From Mycolicibacterium austroafricanum (GTDB taxonomy: Bacteria > Actinomycetota > Actinomycetes > Mycobacteriales > Mycobacteriaceae), in contig NZ_CACSIP010000038.1 of NCBI RefSeq assembly GCF_902705885.1, positions 474 to 57,919 of the forward strand: DNA of 57,446 nt, given 5' to 3'. Shown piece after piece: positions 7,961 to 15,569 of this stretch. The translations under genes were made by a program, and so were the position numbers. The notes below the pieces were generated by a model, which did not search any database, was not told where the DNA came from, and was given only the letters and a program-made list of their open reading frames with translations. Within the stretch, counting starts at the first letter, position 1. Each line of letters starts with the position of its first letter.

Positions 7961-8866
7961 TCACACGGCTTGCGCGAACGTGGTCGTCAATTCATTGAGG
8001 ATGTCGTCCCACAGCGGCTCCGGCAGCTCGTGTCCCATGCCGTCGAAGAGCACCAGTCGCGCGCCCGGGATCGCCCGGGCGACCGCGCGACCGCCGGAGG
8101 GCCGCATCAGCTTGTCGGCCTTGCCGTGGATGACGACGGCCGGCGCGGTGGTCTGCTTGTTGTACTTGCGGAGGCTGCCACTGCCGGTGATCGCATTGAA
8201 CTGCCGCGCGATGCCGTAGGGATTGAACGCGCGGTCGTAGAACGCCATGGCGTCGGCGCGCAGCATCTCCACCGGCTTCGGATAGTCGGGGCTGCCGATG
8301 ATGCGGCTGACCCGGACCGAGTTCTCGATGATCACCTCACGCGGCGAGTCGGGCGCCGGCCCGGTGACGACGGCGAGCAGATGCCGCGGCCCCGGAGGCG
8401 GGAGCAGCGCCTGGTTGTTCGACGAGAAGATCACGCCGAGGGTCTTGGTGCGCTCGGCGTGCCGCGCCGCGACGATCTGCGCGATCATCCCGCCCATCGA
8501 TGCGCCGACCACATGCGCGCGGTCGATGTCGAGGTGGTCGAGCAGCGCCGCCGCGTCGTCGGCCATGTCCTCGAGCGTGTAGACCGCCGGGCTGCGGCTG
8601 CCGAGCACTGATCGGGCCATGTTGCCGATCTGCGAACCCCTGGTGCGCTGTCCCTCGAAATAGGTCGACAGTCCGACGTCGCGGTTGTCGTATCGGATCA
8701 CCCGCAGGCCCCGGTCGACGAGCTTGCGGCAGAAGTCGTCATGCCAGAACAGCAGCTGCGCACCGAGGCCCATGATCAGCAGGACGGCTGGGTCGCCGGG
8801 AGCGCCCATGTCCTCGTAGTGGATCTTCACATCACCCGACGGCGCCTTGCCTTCTCGAATCTCCAC
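7961..8866 (-). CDS. lipG: Alpha/beta hydrolase, LipG-like
   Basis: 301 residues from GTG 8866. Alpha/beta hydrolase fold with oxyanion stretch LIMGLGAQ, nucleophile elbow GASMGG (Ser about residue 123) and a late His in FDGMGHELPE; the acid is probably the Asp in IHGKADKLM. The M. tuberculosis orthologue in the same place is LipG, reported as having phospholipase and thioesterase activity. No signal peptide is seen. A 7-bp gap from the ABC1 kinase gene and placement before the methyltransferases suggest one minus-strand operon for envelope-lipid work. The true substrate is not evident. Confidence 0.87.
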   Translation of the reverse strand: MEIREGKAPSGDVKIHYEDMGAPGDPAVLLIMGLGAQLLFWHDDFCRKLVDRGLRVIRYDNRDVGLSTYFEGQRTRGSQIGNMARSVLGSRSPAVYTLEDMADDAAALLDHLDIDRAHVVGASMGGMIAQIVAARHAERTKTLGVIFSSNNQALLPPPGPRHLLAVVTGPAPDSPREVIIENSVRVSRIIGSPDYPKPVEMLRADAMAFYDRAFNPYGIARQFNAITGSGSLRKYNKQTTAPAVVIHGKADKLMRPSGGRAVARAIPGARLVLFDGMGHELPEPLWDDILNELTTTFAQAV

Positions 8867-8873
8867 CTTGACG

Positions 8874-10331
8874 TCAGACCTCCAGGTCTTCAGTCGGCTC
8901 CTCGCGCAAGCGCTCGTCTTCAGGAGGCTCCTCGCGCAAGCGCTCGTCTTCAGGAGGCTCCTCGCGCAAGCGCTCGTCGGCGTTGTTGTGCTCGCGGCTG
9001 ATCTCGACCATGAAGTTGGCGAAGTAGCCGGTGAGCTGCGGGTCGCTCATCATCTGCCAGCGCGGCGCCAGCAGTTTCATGTAGCGCTCGACATAGAGGA
9101 ACTGCTTGCCGATCAGGACCAACTCGCGGGGCAGTTTGACGTCATAGGCCTCGGCCAACGTGGAGAGCTGCTTGCCGATCTCGGCGTAGCTCAGGTCGCC
9201 CAGCGACGTCATCGTCAGCGGCGTGGCGAACTTCTCCAGGTCCTTGGCGGCCTGCGCCTCGGGTTTGACGGTGCCCACCGCGCCCATCATCACGACGATC
9301 TTGCCTGCGGTCGCGTGATCTTTCTTGACCAGCAGTGCGTGTACCAGTTCGCGCAGCAGCCAGCGGGTGCGCGGGTCGATGCGGCCCATGATGCCGAAGT
9401 CGAAGAACACGATCTTGCCGTCGTCGTCGACGTACAGGTTGCCCGCGTGCAGGTCGCCGTGGAACAGGCCGTGGCGCAGCCCGCCCTCGAACAGGCTGAA
9501 CAGCAGCGCCTTGACCAGTTCGGTGCCGTCGAAGCCCTTCTTCCGGATCGCGGCGACGTCGTCGATCCGCACGCCGGTGACCCGCTCCATCGTCAGCACC
9601 CGCTCGCTGGTCAGATCCCAGTACACCTGCGGGACACGGATGTTCTTACCCAGCGGGGAGGCGTGCATGTGCGCGACCCACGCGTCCATCGACTGGGCCT
9701 CCAGCCGGAAGTCGAGCTCCTCGGCCAGGTTGTCGGCGAAGTCGGCGACCACGTCCTGGGCCGACAGGCGCTGGCCCAGCTTCGCGAACTCGACCAGGCG
9801 GGCGCCCCGCTTGAGGATCTGCAGGTCGGCGGCCACTCGGCGACGGATGCCGGGCCGCTGGATCTTGACCACGACCTCCTCGCCGCTGTGCAGGGTCGCG
9901 TAGTGCACCTGGGCGATGGAAGCCGAAGCGAAGGGCTTCTCGTCGAAGGACTTGAACAGGTTCGCCGGCTCGTCGCCGAGGTCCTCGCGGAACAGTTTGT
10001 GGATGGCGTCGGAGTCCGCGGCGGGCACGCGGTCGAGCAGGCTGCGGAACTCGCGGCTCAGCGGCTCGCCGAAGGCGCCCGGGCTGGACGCGATGATCTG
10101 GCCGAACTTGACGTAGGTGGGTCCCAGGTCGGCGAAGGCCTGGGGGATCTGCTGGACGATCTTCTGCTGCAGCGAGCCTCGTCCGGCGAGCTTGCCGACG
10201 ACGCGGGCCCCGGTACGCGTCACCTGCCATCCCGTCACCCCGACGCGCGCCGCCTCGACTGGCAAGGGCACCCGGTCAAGCTTGGCGACCTCGCGGTGCT
10301 GTGTCTGCTTGGTCATTCGCGTGGTGCTCAT
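8874..10331 (-). CDS. ABC1/AarF/UbiB family atypical kinase
   Basis: 485 residues from ATG 10331. UbiB-type protein-kinase-like fold with the family KxGQ motif (KFGQIIASSPG), an Ala-rich loop replaced by FASASIAQVH, VVKIQRPG carrying the likely ATP Lys, catalytic-loop HGDLHAGNLYV and metal-binding FFDFGIMG. Family members are ATPases that affect quinone or lipid metabolism; the substrate is unknown. Orthologous in position to Rv0647c. No clear membrane helix is visible. The C-terminus is unusual: three near-copies of RLREEPPEDE, encoded by a 30-bp tandem repeat. First gene of the run ending in mmaA4. Confidence 0.9.
   Translation of the reverse strand: MSTTRMTKQTQHREVAKLDRVPLPVEAARVGVTGWQVTRTGARVVGKLAGRGSLQQKIVQQIPQAFADLGPTYVKFGQIIASSPGAFGEPLSREFRSLLDRVPAADSDAIHKLFREDLGDEPANLFKSFDEKPFASASIAQVHYATLHSGEEVVVKIQRPGIRRRVAADLQILKRGARLVEFAKLGQRLSAQDVVADFADNLAEELDFRLEAQSMDAWVAHMHASPLGKNIRVPQVYWDLTSERVLTMERVTGVRIDDVAAIRKKGFDGTELVKALLFSLFEGGLRHGLFHGDLHAGNLYVDDDGKIVFFDFGIMGRIDPRTRWLLRELVHALLVKKDHATAGKIVVMMGAVGTVKPEAQAAKDLEKFATPLTMTSLGDLSYAEIGKQLSTLAEAYDVKLPRELVLIGKQFLYVERYMKLLAPRWQMMSDPQLTGYFANFMVEISREHNNADERLREEPPEDERLREEPPEDERLREEPTEDLEV
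8889..8978 (-). repeat. 30-bp tandem repeat (about 3 copies) at 3' end of ABC1 kinase gene
   Basis: The unit is identical at 8911-8940 and 8941-8970, with partial flanking copies on both sides. It encodes a charged decapeptide repeat RLREEPPEDE at the protein C-terminus. Unit length is a multiple of three, so copy-number changes would keep the frame. Confidence 0.9.
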
Positions 10332-10399
10332 GGGTTGCAGTGTCTCAAAATCTGCTGGTCAGTGAAAAAAGCTGTGCACCAGGTCACAGTCCGGCCGCC

Positions 10400-10462
10400 C
10401 GCCGGAACGGTATTCCAGTAGGTCCTCACTCGACTTTCGGCGACCGGAACACAGTTCCGGCG
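10400..10462. repeat. 63-bp palindromic element, copy A
   Basis: Arm CGCCGGAACGGTATTCCAG (10400-10418) and a 3' arm at 10444-10462 that differs from a perfect complement at three positions, with a 25-bp spacer. A second copy of the same total length lies at 12221-12283. Between them lie the oxygenase gene and its TetR regulator. Confidence 0.85.
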
Positions 10463-10493
10463 TCTCCGGAGGGGCGTCGCGGGCTCGCGGGGG

Positions 10494-11492
10494 TCAGGCG
10501 AAGGCATCCTCGAGCTCGGCGCGGGTCCGCACCGGATCACTGCCCGGCCGATGAGTCGGCAGCGTGTGCGGAGCGAGGTCCGGATCGATGCCGTTGGCTA
10601 CCCGGGCTCTGGCCTGCTCGAACTCCGGCACCGGACCGGAGGCGACGGCGATTCCGTTGATGATCGACCACACCAGCGCGCGCCGGGCGGTCTGCTCGAT
10701 GACGTTGGGGTCGCGGTGCTGGATCAGGCCCTTGGCCCACGGAGGCATGGTGTCGCGGATGGCCCAGTTGAGCGCGCTCTGTGGCAACGGCAGGTTCGGC
10801 CCGGTCGCCATGGCGGTGCCGTAGGTGACGGCCAACCTGGGCAAATAGGACTCCAGGCAGTCCAGGGTCTGTTGTTTGGTGCTCGGCAGGTCGGTTCCGC
10901 CGAGGGCGTGCCCGACACGGACGAACTCGCCGTAGTAGCGGTCGATGTCCTTGCCTCGCAACGGTTGTGGGTGATACAGCTGGTGTGCGGTCGCGATGCC
11001 CCACACCACCGTTGCATAGTTCCAGCGCAGCCACTCGGGGTCGTCGGCGTCGTAGCGCGCACCGTCTGGTCGTGTCCCCTTGACGGTGTGGTGCATCGAC
11101 CGGACCGCCGTCGCGAGGCGTTCGGCAGTGGGCGTCGACCCGTAGGCGGTGCCGATGAAGAACGCCACCGAGTGCCCCAGTCGTACCGCGGCGCCCTTCG
11201 GGTCGATCTGGGGCATCGCGGCATCCCTGGTGTCTTTCTTGACCAGTCTCGAGTGGTGCACTCCCATCCAGTAGATCGACGGGTCGAGACGCTCAATGTA
11301 GGCAGCGCACTGCAGACCGAACACCAGCGAGTGCATGTGGGAGTGGACATGCCACACCGCGCTGCCGGGTCCGAACCAGCCGGGGTCGCCGAGTGGGCCG
11401 GCGAACTCCATGCCGCGGAAGAAGTGCCGACGCACGTCATGGTCGAACCGCTTGTTCAGTTCCTGTCCGACGATCTGATGCGGCATGAACAT
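10494..11492 (-). CDS. MpaB/DUF2236-type oxygenase (latex-clearing-protein-like)
   Basis: 332 residues from ATG 11492, chosen because TTGGAGG lies just upstream; a TTG at 11504 would overlap that RBS. It is a DUF2236 protein, the family of rubber oxygenase Lcp and fungal MpaB. These are haem-dependent oxygenases with conserved Arg/His residues in a mostly helical fold. Visible family features are PGSAVWHVHSHMHSLVFG near the N-terminus, AVRLGHSVAFFIGTAYG and NYATVVWGIATAHQLY. No signal peptide. It is transcribed away from a TetR gene with shared operator repeats, suggesting an inducible enzyme for a hydrophobic substrate, which cannot be named. Confidence 0.83.
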   Translation of the reverse strand: MFMPHQIVGQELNKRFDHDVRRHFFRGMEFAGPLGDPGWFGPGSAVWHVHSHMHSLVFGLQCAAYIERLDPSIYWMGVHHSRLVKKDTRDAAMPQIDPKGAAVRLGHSVAFFIGTAYGSTPTAERLATAVRSMHHTVKGTRPDGARYDADDPEWLRWNYATVVWGIATAHQLYHPQPLRGKDIDRYYGEFVRVGHALGGTDLPSTKQQTLDCLESYLPRLAVTYGTAMATGPNLPLPQSALNWAIRDTMPPWAKGLIQHRDPNVIEQTARRALVWSIINGIAVASGPVPEFEQARARVANGIDPDLAPHTLPTHRPGSDPVRTRAELEDAFA

Positions 11493-11508
11493 CGGTACCT
11501 CCAATAAT

Positions 11509-11583
11509 GGTCACGGCTGTAGCCAGAATAGCGTTTGGATACGGTTGTGACCAGAACGGCGGCCAGCAATCTAGGCTGTAGCC
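11509..11583. promoter_or_regulatory. Divergent promoter/operator region between oxygenase and TetR genes
   Basis: Imperfect inverted repeat: GGTCACGGCTGTAGCC (11509-11524) against GGATACGGTTGTGACC (11537-11552). The palindrome GGCTGTAGCC occurs at 11515-11524 and again at 11574-11583, immediately before the TetR GTG. For the oxygenase, a minus-strand -35 TGGTCA and -10 TATTCT (plus 11525-11530) with 17-bp spacing sit between the repeat arms. For TetR, TAGGCT (11572-11577) is a -10 six bases from the GTG, indicating a leaderless start. The repeats overlap both promoters, as expected for a TetR-type repressor. Confidence 0.6.
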
Positions 11584-12216
11584 GTGTCCAGCCCTGGGGC
11601 CAATTCGTCGGCCAATTCGGCGGCCAACCCGACCAGGTGGGCTGGCGTCCCGCTGACCGACCGCCGGGCAGAACGCCGGGCACTGCTGGTCGACGCGGCG
11701 CTGCGGCTGTTCGGTGACGGTGGCGAGGCCGCGCTGTCGGTGCGTTCGGTGTCCCGCGAATGCGGGCTCAACACCCGCTACTTCTACGAGAGCTTCGCCG
11801 ACACCGATGACCTTTTGGGCGCGGTGTATGACCGGGTCAGCTCCGAGCTCGCGGTGGCGGTTGAAGACGCGATGGCCAAGGCCGGCGACAGCTTGCGAGC
11901 CCGTACCCGTGCCGGTATCGCCGCGGTGCTGCACTTCAGCTCGGCCGACCCTCGACGCGGCCGGGTGCTGTTCACCGACGCTCGGGCCAACCGGGTGTTG
12001 GCGGCGCGACGGGCAGCGACGCAGGATCTGCTGCGCGAAGGTGTGCTCACCGAGGGCTGGCGGCTACAACCCGACACCGACCCCGTCGTCGCGATGGTAG
12101 GGGCAGCGATGTACACCGGTGCGATGGCGGAGCTCGCCCAGCAGTGGCTGGCCGGGCATCTCGGCGACGACCTCGACACGGTCGTGGACTACGCACTGCA
12201 ATTCGTCCTGCGCTAG
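11584..12216 (+). CDS. TetR/AcrR family transcriptional regulator
   Basis: 210 residues from GTG 11584. The first 22 residues are Ser/Ala/Asn-rich. The HTH domain follows: RRALLVDAALRLFGDGG, then ALSVRSVSRECGLNTRYFYESFADTDDLLGAV, the canonical TetR recognition helix region. The C-terminal ligand domain has no recognisable subfamily. It is divergent from the oxygenase gene, with inverted repeats covering both promoters, so it probably represses both. A probable leaderless start fits the -10 placement. It ends four bases before palindromic element copy B. Confidence 0.88.
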   Translation: MSSPGANSSANSAANPTRWAGVPLTDRRAERRALLVDAALRLFGDGGEAALSVRSVSRECGLNTRYFYESFADTDDLLGAVYDRVSSELAVAVEDAMAKAGDSLRARTRAGIAAVLHFSSADPRRGRVLFTDARANRVLAARRAATQDLLREGVLTEGWRLQPDTDPVVAMVGAAMYTGAMAELAQQWLAGHLGDDLDTVVDYALQFVLR

Positions 12217-12220
12217 TCCC

Positions 12221-12283
12221 CGCCGGAACGGTATTCCAGCAGGGCGTCTCTCGATTTTTCGCACCTGGAATACCGTTCCGGCG
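12221..12283. repeat. 63-bp palindromic element, copy B
   Basis: Perfect 19-bp arms: CGCCGGAACGGTATTCCAG (12221-12239) and its complement (12265-12283), spacer 25 bp. Same length and nearly the same arm sequence as copy A at 10400-10462. It could work as a terminator of the TetR gene, or be a REP/MITE-like element. Confidence 0.9.
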
Positions 12284-12453
12284 AGGAGTGGACCGTCGGG
12301 TTTCTGCCAGCGATCGTGCAATTCCTGCCACCGGAATTAATACCCTGACCTGCTGGTTTAAGCCACCAGAACCACAAGAAGGCACCACCGAGAAGTCGAA
12401 ACCGCGTGATTCGCTCCACGGCTCCGACCCGACACAAAGGGAAGAGCAGAACA

Positions 12454-12783
12454 ATGAAGAACACCACCGCCACCACCGCCATCACCGCGATCACCGCCGC
12501 CGGATTCGCTGCCGCCTTCCTCGGGTTGGCCGGCTCCGCCGCCGCCGGACCCTGGCCCCCGAAGGCCGCGCCCTCCGGCAACAGCGCCGCGGACACCATC
12601 AGCTCGCTGGAAGCCGACGGCAATCGCGTGATCGTCAATCGTCAGGGATCTACCGCACTCGACAACGCCGAGGTCGTCTCGGTCCGCCAGGGCCAGCCGA
12701 TCCGGGAGTACGTCTGGGACGCCCAGGGCGACCGCAAGGTCCTCGAGACCACCGGCAACGTCTACCTCGTCGACGTCAAGTGA
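12454..12783 (+). CDS. Small exported protein of unknown function
   Basis: 109 residues from ATG 12454, with AGGGAAGAG upstream. A Sec signal peptide (MKNTTATTAITAITAAG, hydrophobic FAAAFLGLAG, cleavage after SAAAG or nearby) leads to a mature domain of about 75 residues without Cys. The mature part contains NRVIVNRQGSTALDNAEV and ends NVYLVDVK, with an alternating beta-strand pattern. Small exported proteins of this look are common in mycobacteria, but I do not recognise a function. It is followed by a perfect bidirectional terminator shared with the DinB genes. Confidence 0.7.
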   Translation: MKNTTATTAITAITAAGFAAAFLGLAGSAAAGPWPPKAAPSGNSAADTISSLEADGNRVIVNRQGSTALDNAEVVSVRQGQPIREYVWDAQGDRKVLETTGNVYLVDVK

Positions 12784-12797
12784 GCACACCGAGCACC

Positions 12798-12825
12798 AAG
12801 GGGCGCCCCGCCTGGGGCGCCCCTT
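12798..12825. terminator. Bidirectional terminator between small exported protein and DinB genes
   Basis: Arms AAGGGGCGCCCC (12798-12809) and GGGGCGCCCCTT (12814-12825) pair perfectly over 12 bp around loop GCCT, and AA/TT ends serve both strands. It lies between convergent genes. Confidence 0.85.
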
Positions 12826-12832
12826 CTTGCGT

Positions 12833-13432
12833 CTACGCGCCGGCCGGCGTCCACGGCTTGAGCCAGTCGGTTTCCGGCCATCCCTCGACAGCGCCCAGGA
12901 GTTCGTAAAGCGTTGCGCCGTCGATGGACTCGCGGATGATGTCGCCATGGCCGGCGTGCCGTGCCAGCTCCTCGATCATGTGGAAGATCACCCAGCGCAC
13001 CGACCAGGCGGACACGTCCTTGGGGAACCACGGCACATCCTGCGGGATCGGCACCGCCGCGCCCAGGTCGGCGGTCTCGATCAACCGGATCGTCTCGGCG
13101 TTCTGTTTGTCGAATTCCTCGAGGATGCCGGCCAGCGTCTCGTCCTCACGCGCGACGAACTCGTCTCCGTATTCCGCGGCCTGCTCGGCCATCGGCCGCT
13201 GGTCGCTCGCGGCGAGCTCCGGGGCCGCCGCAACCCGCTCCATCCAGCCGCGCTGGCATTTCGTGACGTGCTTGATCAGCCCGCCGATGGACAGCGCGCT
13301 GACCGAGGGCGCCGATCGGGCCTGCTCGTCGGTGAGCCCGAACACGATCGCGTGGAAGGCGTACTGCTGCGCGGCGACGTACTCCTTGAGGCCGGCACGC
13401 TCATCGGCGATGGGAGGGGGCATGGCGGGCAT
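12833..13432 (-). CDS. DinB/DUF664 family protein
   Basis: 199 residues from ATG 13432. DinB-type four-helix bundle with three potential metal-ligand His: one in IKHVTKCQRGW and two in HMIEELARHAGHGDIIRE. The family includes mycothiol-dependent enzymes and many uncharacterised metal-binding proteins; the reaction here is unknown. The RBS (AAGGAG) is formed by the last codons of the upstream DinB gene, whose stop lies 3 bp before this ATG, so the two are translationally coupled. Shares a terminator with the convergent gene to its left. Confidence 0.8.
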   Translation of the reverse strand: MPAMPPPIADERAGLKEYVAAQQYAFHAIVFGLTDEQARSAPSVSALSIGGLIKHVTKCQRGWMERVAAAPELAASDQRPMAEQAAEYGDEFVAREDETLAGILEEFDKQNAETIRLIETADLGAAVPIPQDVPWFPKDVSAWSVRWVIFHMIEELARHAGHGDIIRESIDGATLYELLGAVEGWPETDWLKPWTPAGA

Positions 13433-13435
13433 CGG

Positions 13436-13975
13436 TCACTTCTCCTTGTGGGTGTGGGTGTGGGTGTGGGTGTAGAGATCACGGAGCAGCGAGATCTCAG
13501 CTCCGTGGTGGATCACTTCGCGGTTGATGTGGAGCACGAGTGTGGTCATCGGTTCGTCGGCGTATGGCCCTTCGGCCGGTCCGCACGGCATGGCGAGGGC
13601 GGCGTCATCGAGGCCGCGAACCCCGGACATCCAGCGGGCGTACTCGTCGTCCCACTGCCGCAGCGCCGTCGCGGCATCGGTGGCGTACTGCCACGACGAA
13701 TAGTCGGCGGGGGGTCCACCGAAATGGGAATGGCTGCGCACGGCGAACACGCCGACGATGACGTGGGCCATTCGCCAGGCGATCGTCGTGAGGGGTTCGG
13801 GCTGCGGAGGTGGATAGTCGAAGTCGATACCGCCGTCACGATGAACCGTCCACCCCGGCACCGGCTGCCAGAAGTATTCGTCGTCGGTCAGGCCCGCGAG
13901 GCGCGGTCGTAGTTGTTGGGTCCAGTGGAAATCCAGCTGGTCGGCCAACTGCGTGGCCAGGCTTGTCGAACTCAT
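13436..13975 (-). CDS. DinB-like protein with Thr-His repeat tail
   Basis: 179 residues from ATG 13975 (MSSTSLATQLADQ); an extended frame to 14137 overlaps the divergent gene and is rejected. DinB-like bundle with candidate metal His in MAHVIVGVFAVRSHSHF and LHINREVIHHGAEIS. It ends YTHTHTHTHKEK, an odd His-rich tail made by a 6-bp repeat. A regulatory inverted repeat overlaps its -10 (TAGGAT on the minus strand, plus 13993-13998). It is paired with a second DinB gene downstream; what the pair acts on is unknown. Confidence 0.78.
   Translation of the reverse strand: MSSTSLATQLADQLDFHWTQQLRPRLAGLTDDEYFWQPVPGWTVHRDGGIDFDYPPPQPEPLTTIAWRMAHVIVGVFAVRSHSHFGGPPADYSSWQYATDAATALRQWDDEYARWMSGVRGLDDAALAMPCGPAEGPYADEPMTTLVLHINREVIHHGAEISLLRDLYTHTHTHTHKEK
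13448..13471 (-). repeat. 6-bp microsatellite encoding (Thr-His)x4
   Basis: Four consecutive ACC-CAC units (minus strand) encode a THTHTHTH tail directly before the Lys-Glu-Lys C-terminus. Length changes would be in frame. Confidence 0.9.
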
Positions 13976-13996
13976 GGCGCTAGCTTCGCACCATCC

Positions 13997-14023
13997 TAGG
14001 ACAGGAACGGTCCTAAAAGACCG
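13997..14023. promoter_or_regulatory. Putative operator in the DinB / DUF2243 divergent region
   Basis: TAGGAC (13997-14002) and GTCCTA (14010-14015) form a perfect inverted repeat with a 7-bp spacer. It overlaps a second one, CGGTC/GACCG (14008-14012 and 14019-14023). The first overlaps the -10 of the DinB operon. A repressor site is inferred; the neighbouring WYL protein is one candidate binder. Confidence 0.5.
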
Positions 14024-14060
14024 GCCGGTTGGAACGCGGTCAGGCGGGTAGGGCTCAGGG

Positions 14061-14570
14061 ATGACGCGAACACGGTCACCGAGCCCGTTGCCCGGGCTGC
14101 TCCTCGGGCTTGGCTTCGGAGGCTTCATCGACGGCATCGTCCTGCACGAAATCCTTCAGTGGCACCACATGATCAGCGGCTCCGAGCCGACCGACACTGT
14201 GGCCGGTCTCGAACTCAATGTGCTGGCGGACGGGTTCTTCCACGTCGGCACCTGGCTGCTGGTGATGGCCGGATCGATCCTGACCGTGACCGAATGGCGC
14301 CGGGGACGGCTGGCGCCGAACTGGTCCTTCCACCTCGGCCTGCTGCTGGCCGGTTGGGGGGTGTTCAACCTGGTCGAAGGGTTGATCAACCACCAACTGC
14401 TCGGGATCCACCACGTCCGCGACGACCTGGGTGCGCCCCTGTCGTGGGACATCGGGTTTCTGATCTCCGGGGTCGTTCTGCTCGGCGGTGGGTGGCTGCT
14501 GCACCGACGCGGCGCCCGGTCTCTGCAGGACCAGCTGGATCAGCGGACCGAAACTGTCCGCAGTATCTGA
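14061..14570 (+). CDS. DUF2243 membrane protein
   Basis: 169 residues from ATG 14061. Four predicted membrane segments: around LLLGLGFGGFIDGIVLHEIL, WLLVMAGSILTVTEW, LGLLLAGWGVFNLVEG and IGFLISGVVLLGGGWLL. The family signature is His-rich: DGIVLHEILQWHHM, FFHVGTWLL, NHQLLGIHHVRD. His in or near membranes suggests metal or haem binding, but the function of DUF2243 is unknown. It is divergent from the DinB pair and 12 bp ahead of the WYL regulator, so possibly co-transcribed with it. Confidence 0.82.
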   Translation: MTRTRSPSPLPGLLLGLGFGGFIDGIVLHEILQWHHMISGSEPTDTVAGLELNVLADGFFHVGTWLLVMAGSILTVTEWRRGRLAPNWSFHLGLLLAGWGVFNLVEGLINHQLLGIHHVRDDLGAPLSWDIGFLISGVVLLGGGWLLHRRGARSLQDQLDQRTETVRSI

Positions 14571-14582
14571 CAAGCTGACGCT

Positions 14583-15554
14583 GTGCCCGCTGCTGCGTCC
14601 GCCCCGGCCACCACCACCGGCCGGGTGCTGCAACTGCTCGGCCTGCTGCAATCCCGCCGGGTGTGGAGCGGCGAGGAACTGGCGGAGCGGCTCGAGGTGA
14701 CAACCCGCAGCGTGCGACGGGACGTTGAACGGCTGCGGGAACTCGGCTACCCGGTGCACGCCAGCACCGGACCCGGCGGGGGTTACCAACTCGGTGCCGG
14801 CGCCGCTCTCCCGCCCCTGTTGCTCGACCCCGACGAGGCGGTCGCGATGGCGGTGTGCCTGCGGGTCGCCGCGGGTGGCAGCGTCGCGGGCATCGGGGAG
14901 TCGGCGCTGCGAGCCCTGAGCAAGCTCGACCAGGTGATGCCTGCGCGGATGCGTTCGCAGGTGTCCGCCGTGCACGACGCGACGGTGACGCTGGGTGCGG
15001 CCACCGACACCCCCGTCGACCCCGATGTGTTGATGACCCTGGCCCGGGCCAGCCGAGACCACGAGCATGTCGCCGCCGGGTACGTCGACCTCCGCGGCCG
15101 TGCCACCCAGCGCCGGCTGGAGCCCTACCAGTTGGTGACCACCGGCCGGCGCTGGTATCTGCTGTGCTACGACCGCGACCGCACCGACTGGCGGAGCCTG
15201 CGCCTGGACCGGATGGCCGACGTCAGGGCCAAGGGCAGCACCTTCGTTCCCCGCGACGCCCCGGACGCGGCCTCCTACGTGCGCCGGGCGATCTCCTCGG
15301 CCCCGTACCCGTATATCGCGCGGGTCCGCTATCTGGCACCTCAACACGTTGTGGCGCAGACATTTTCGGCGGCATCGGTGGAAATCGAGGCCGATGGCCC
15401 CGACGCCTGTATCGTCACGACCGGAGCCGACGACCCCGAACGCATGGTGCCGTGGCTGGCCCTACCGGGTTGCGACTTCGAGGTTCTGGGGCCGCCCGAG
15501 GTCGTCGCGGCGGTTCGTGTGGTGGCCGAACGGATCGCGCGCGCCGTCCGGTAG
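14583..15554 (+). CDS. WYL-domain helix-turn-helix regulator (DeoR-type HTH)
   Basis: 323 residues from GTG 14583. N-terminal winged HTH: RVLQLLGLLQSRRVWSGEELAERL, then VTTRSVRRDVERLRELGYPV. A central WYL domain contains RWYLLCYDRDR and LRLDRM, and a C-terminal WCX-like extension follows. WYL proteins sense ligands, often nucleic-acid or nucleotide related, and regulate DNA-damage, phage-defence or metabolic genes. Its 15-bp spacing to the mannosidase gene suggests shared transcription. It could also control the DUF2243/DinB region. The target is not proven. Confidence 0.87.
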   Translation: MPAAASAPATTTGRVLQLLGLLQSRRVWSGEELAERLEVTTRSVRRDVERLRELGYPVHASTGPGGGYQLGAGAALPPLLLDPDEAVAMAVCLRVAAGGSVAGIGESALRALSKLDQVMPARMRSQVSAVHDATVTLGAATDTPVDPDVLMTLARASRDHEHVAAGYVDLRGRATQRRLEPYQLVTTGRRWYLLCYDRDRTDWRSLRLDRMADVRAKGSTFVPRDAPDAASYVRRAISSAPYPYIARVRYLAPQHVVAQTFSAASVEIEADGPDACIVTTGADDPERMVPWLALPGCDFEVLGPPEVVAAVRVVAERIARAVR

Positions 15555-15569
15555 CCACCAGAGGTTCGC

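Noticed and set aside
13448..13471. GT-rich tract considered as non-coding microsatellite
   Set aside because: It is in frame within a DinB-like gene and ends with its stop codon; treated as coding repeat.
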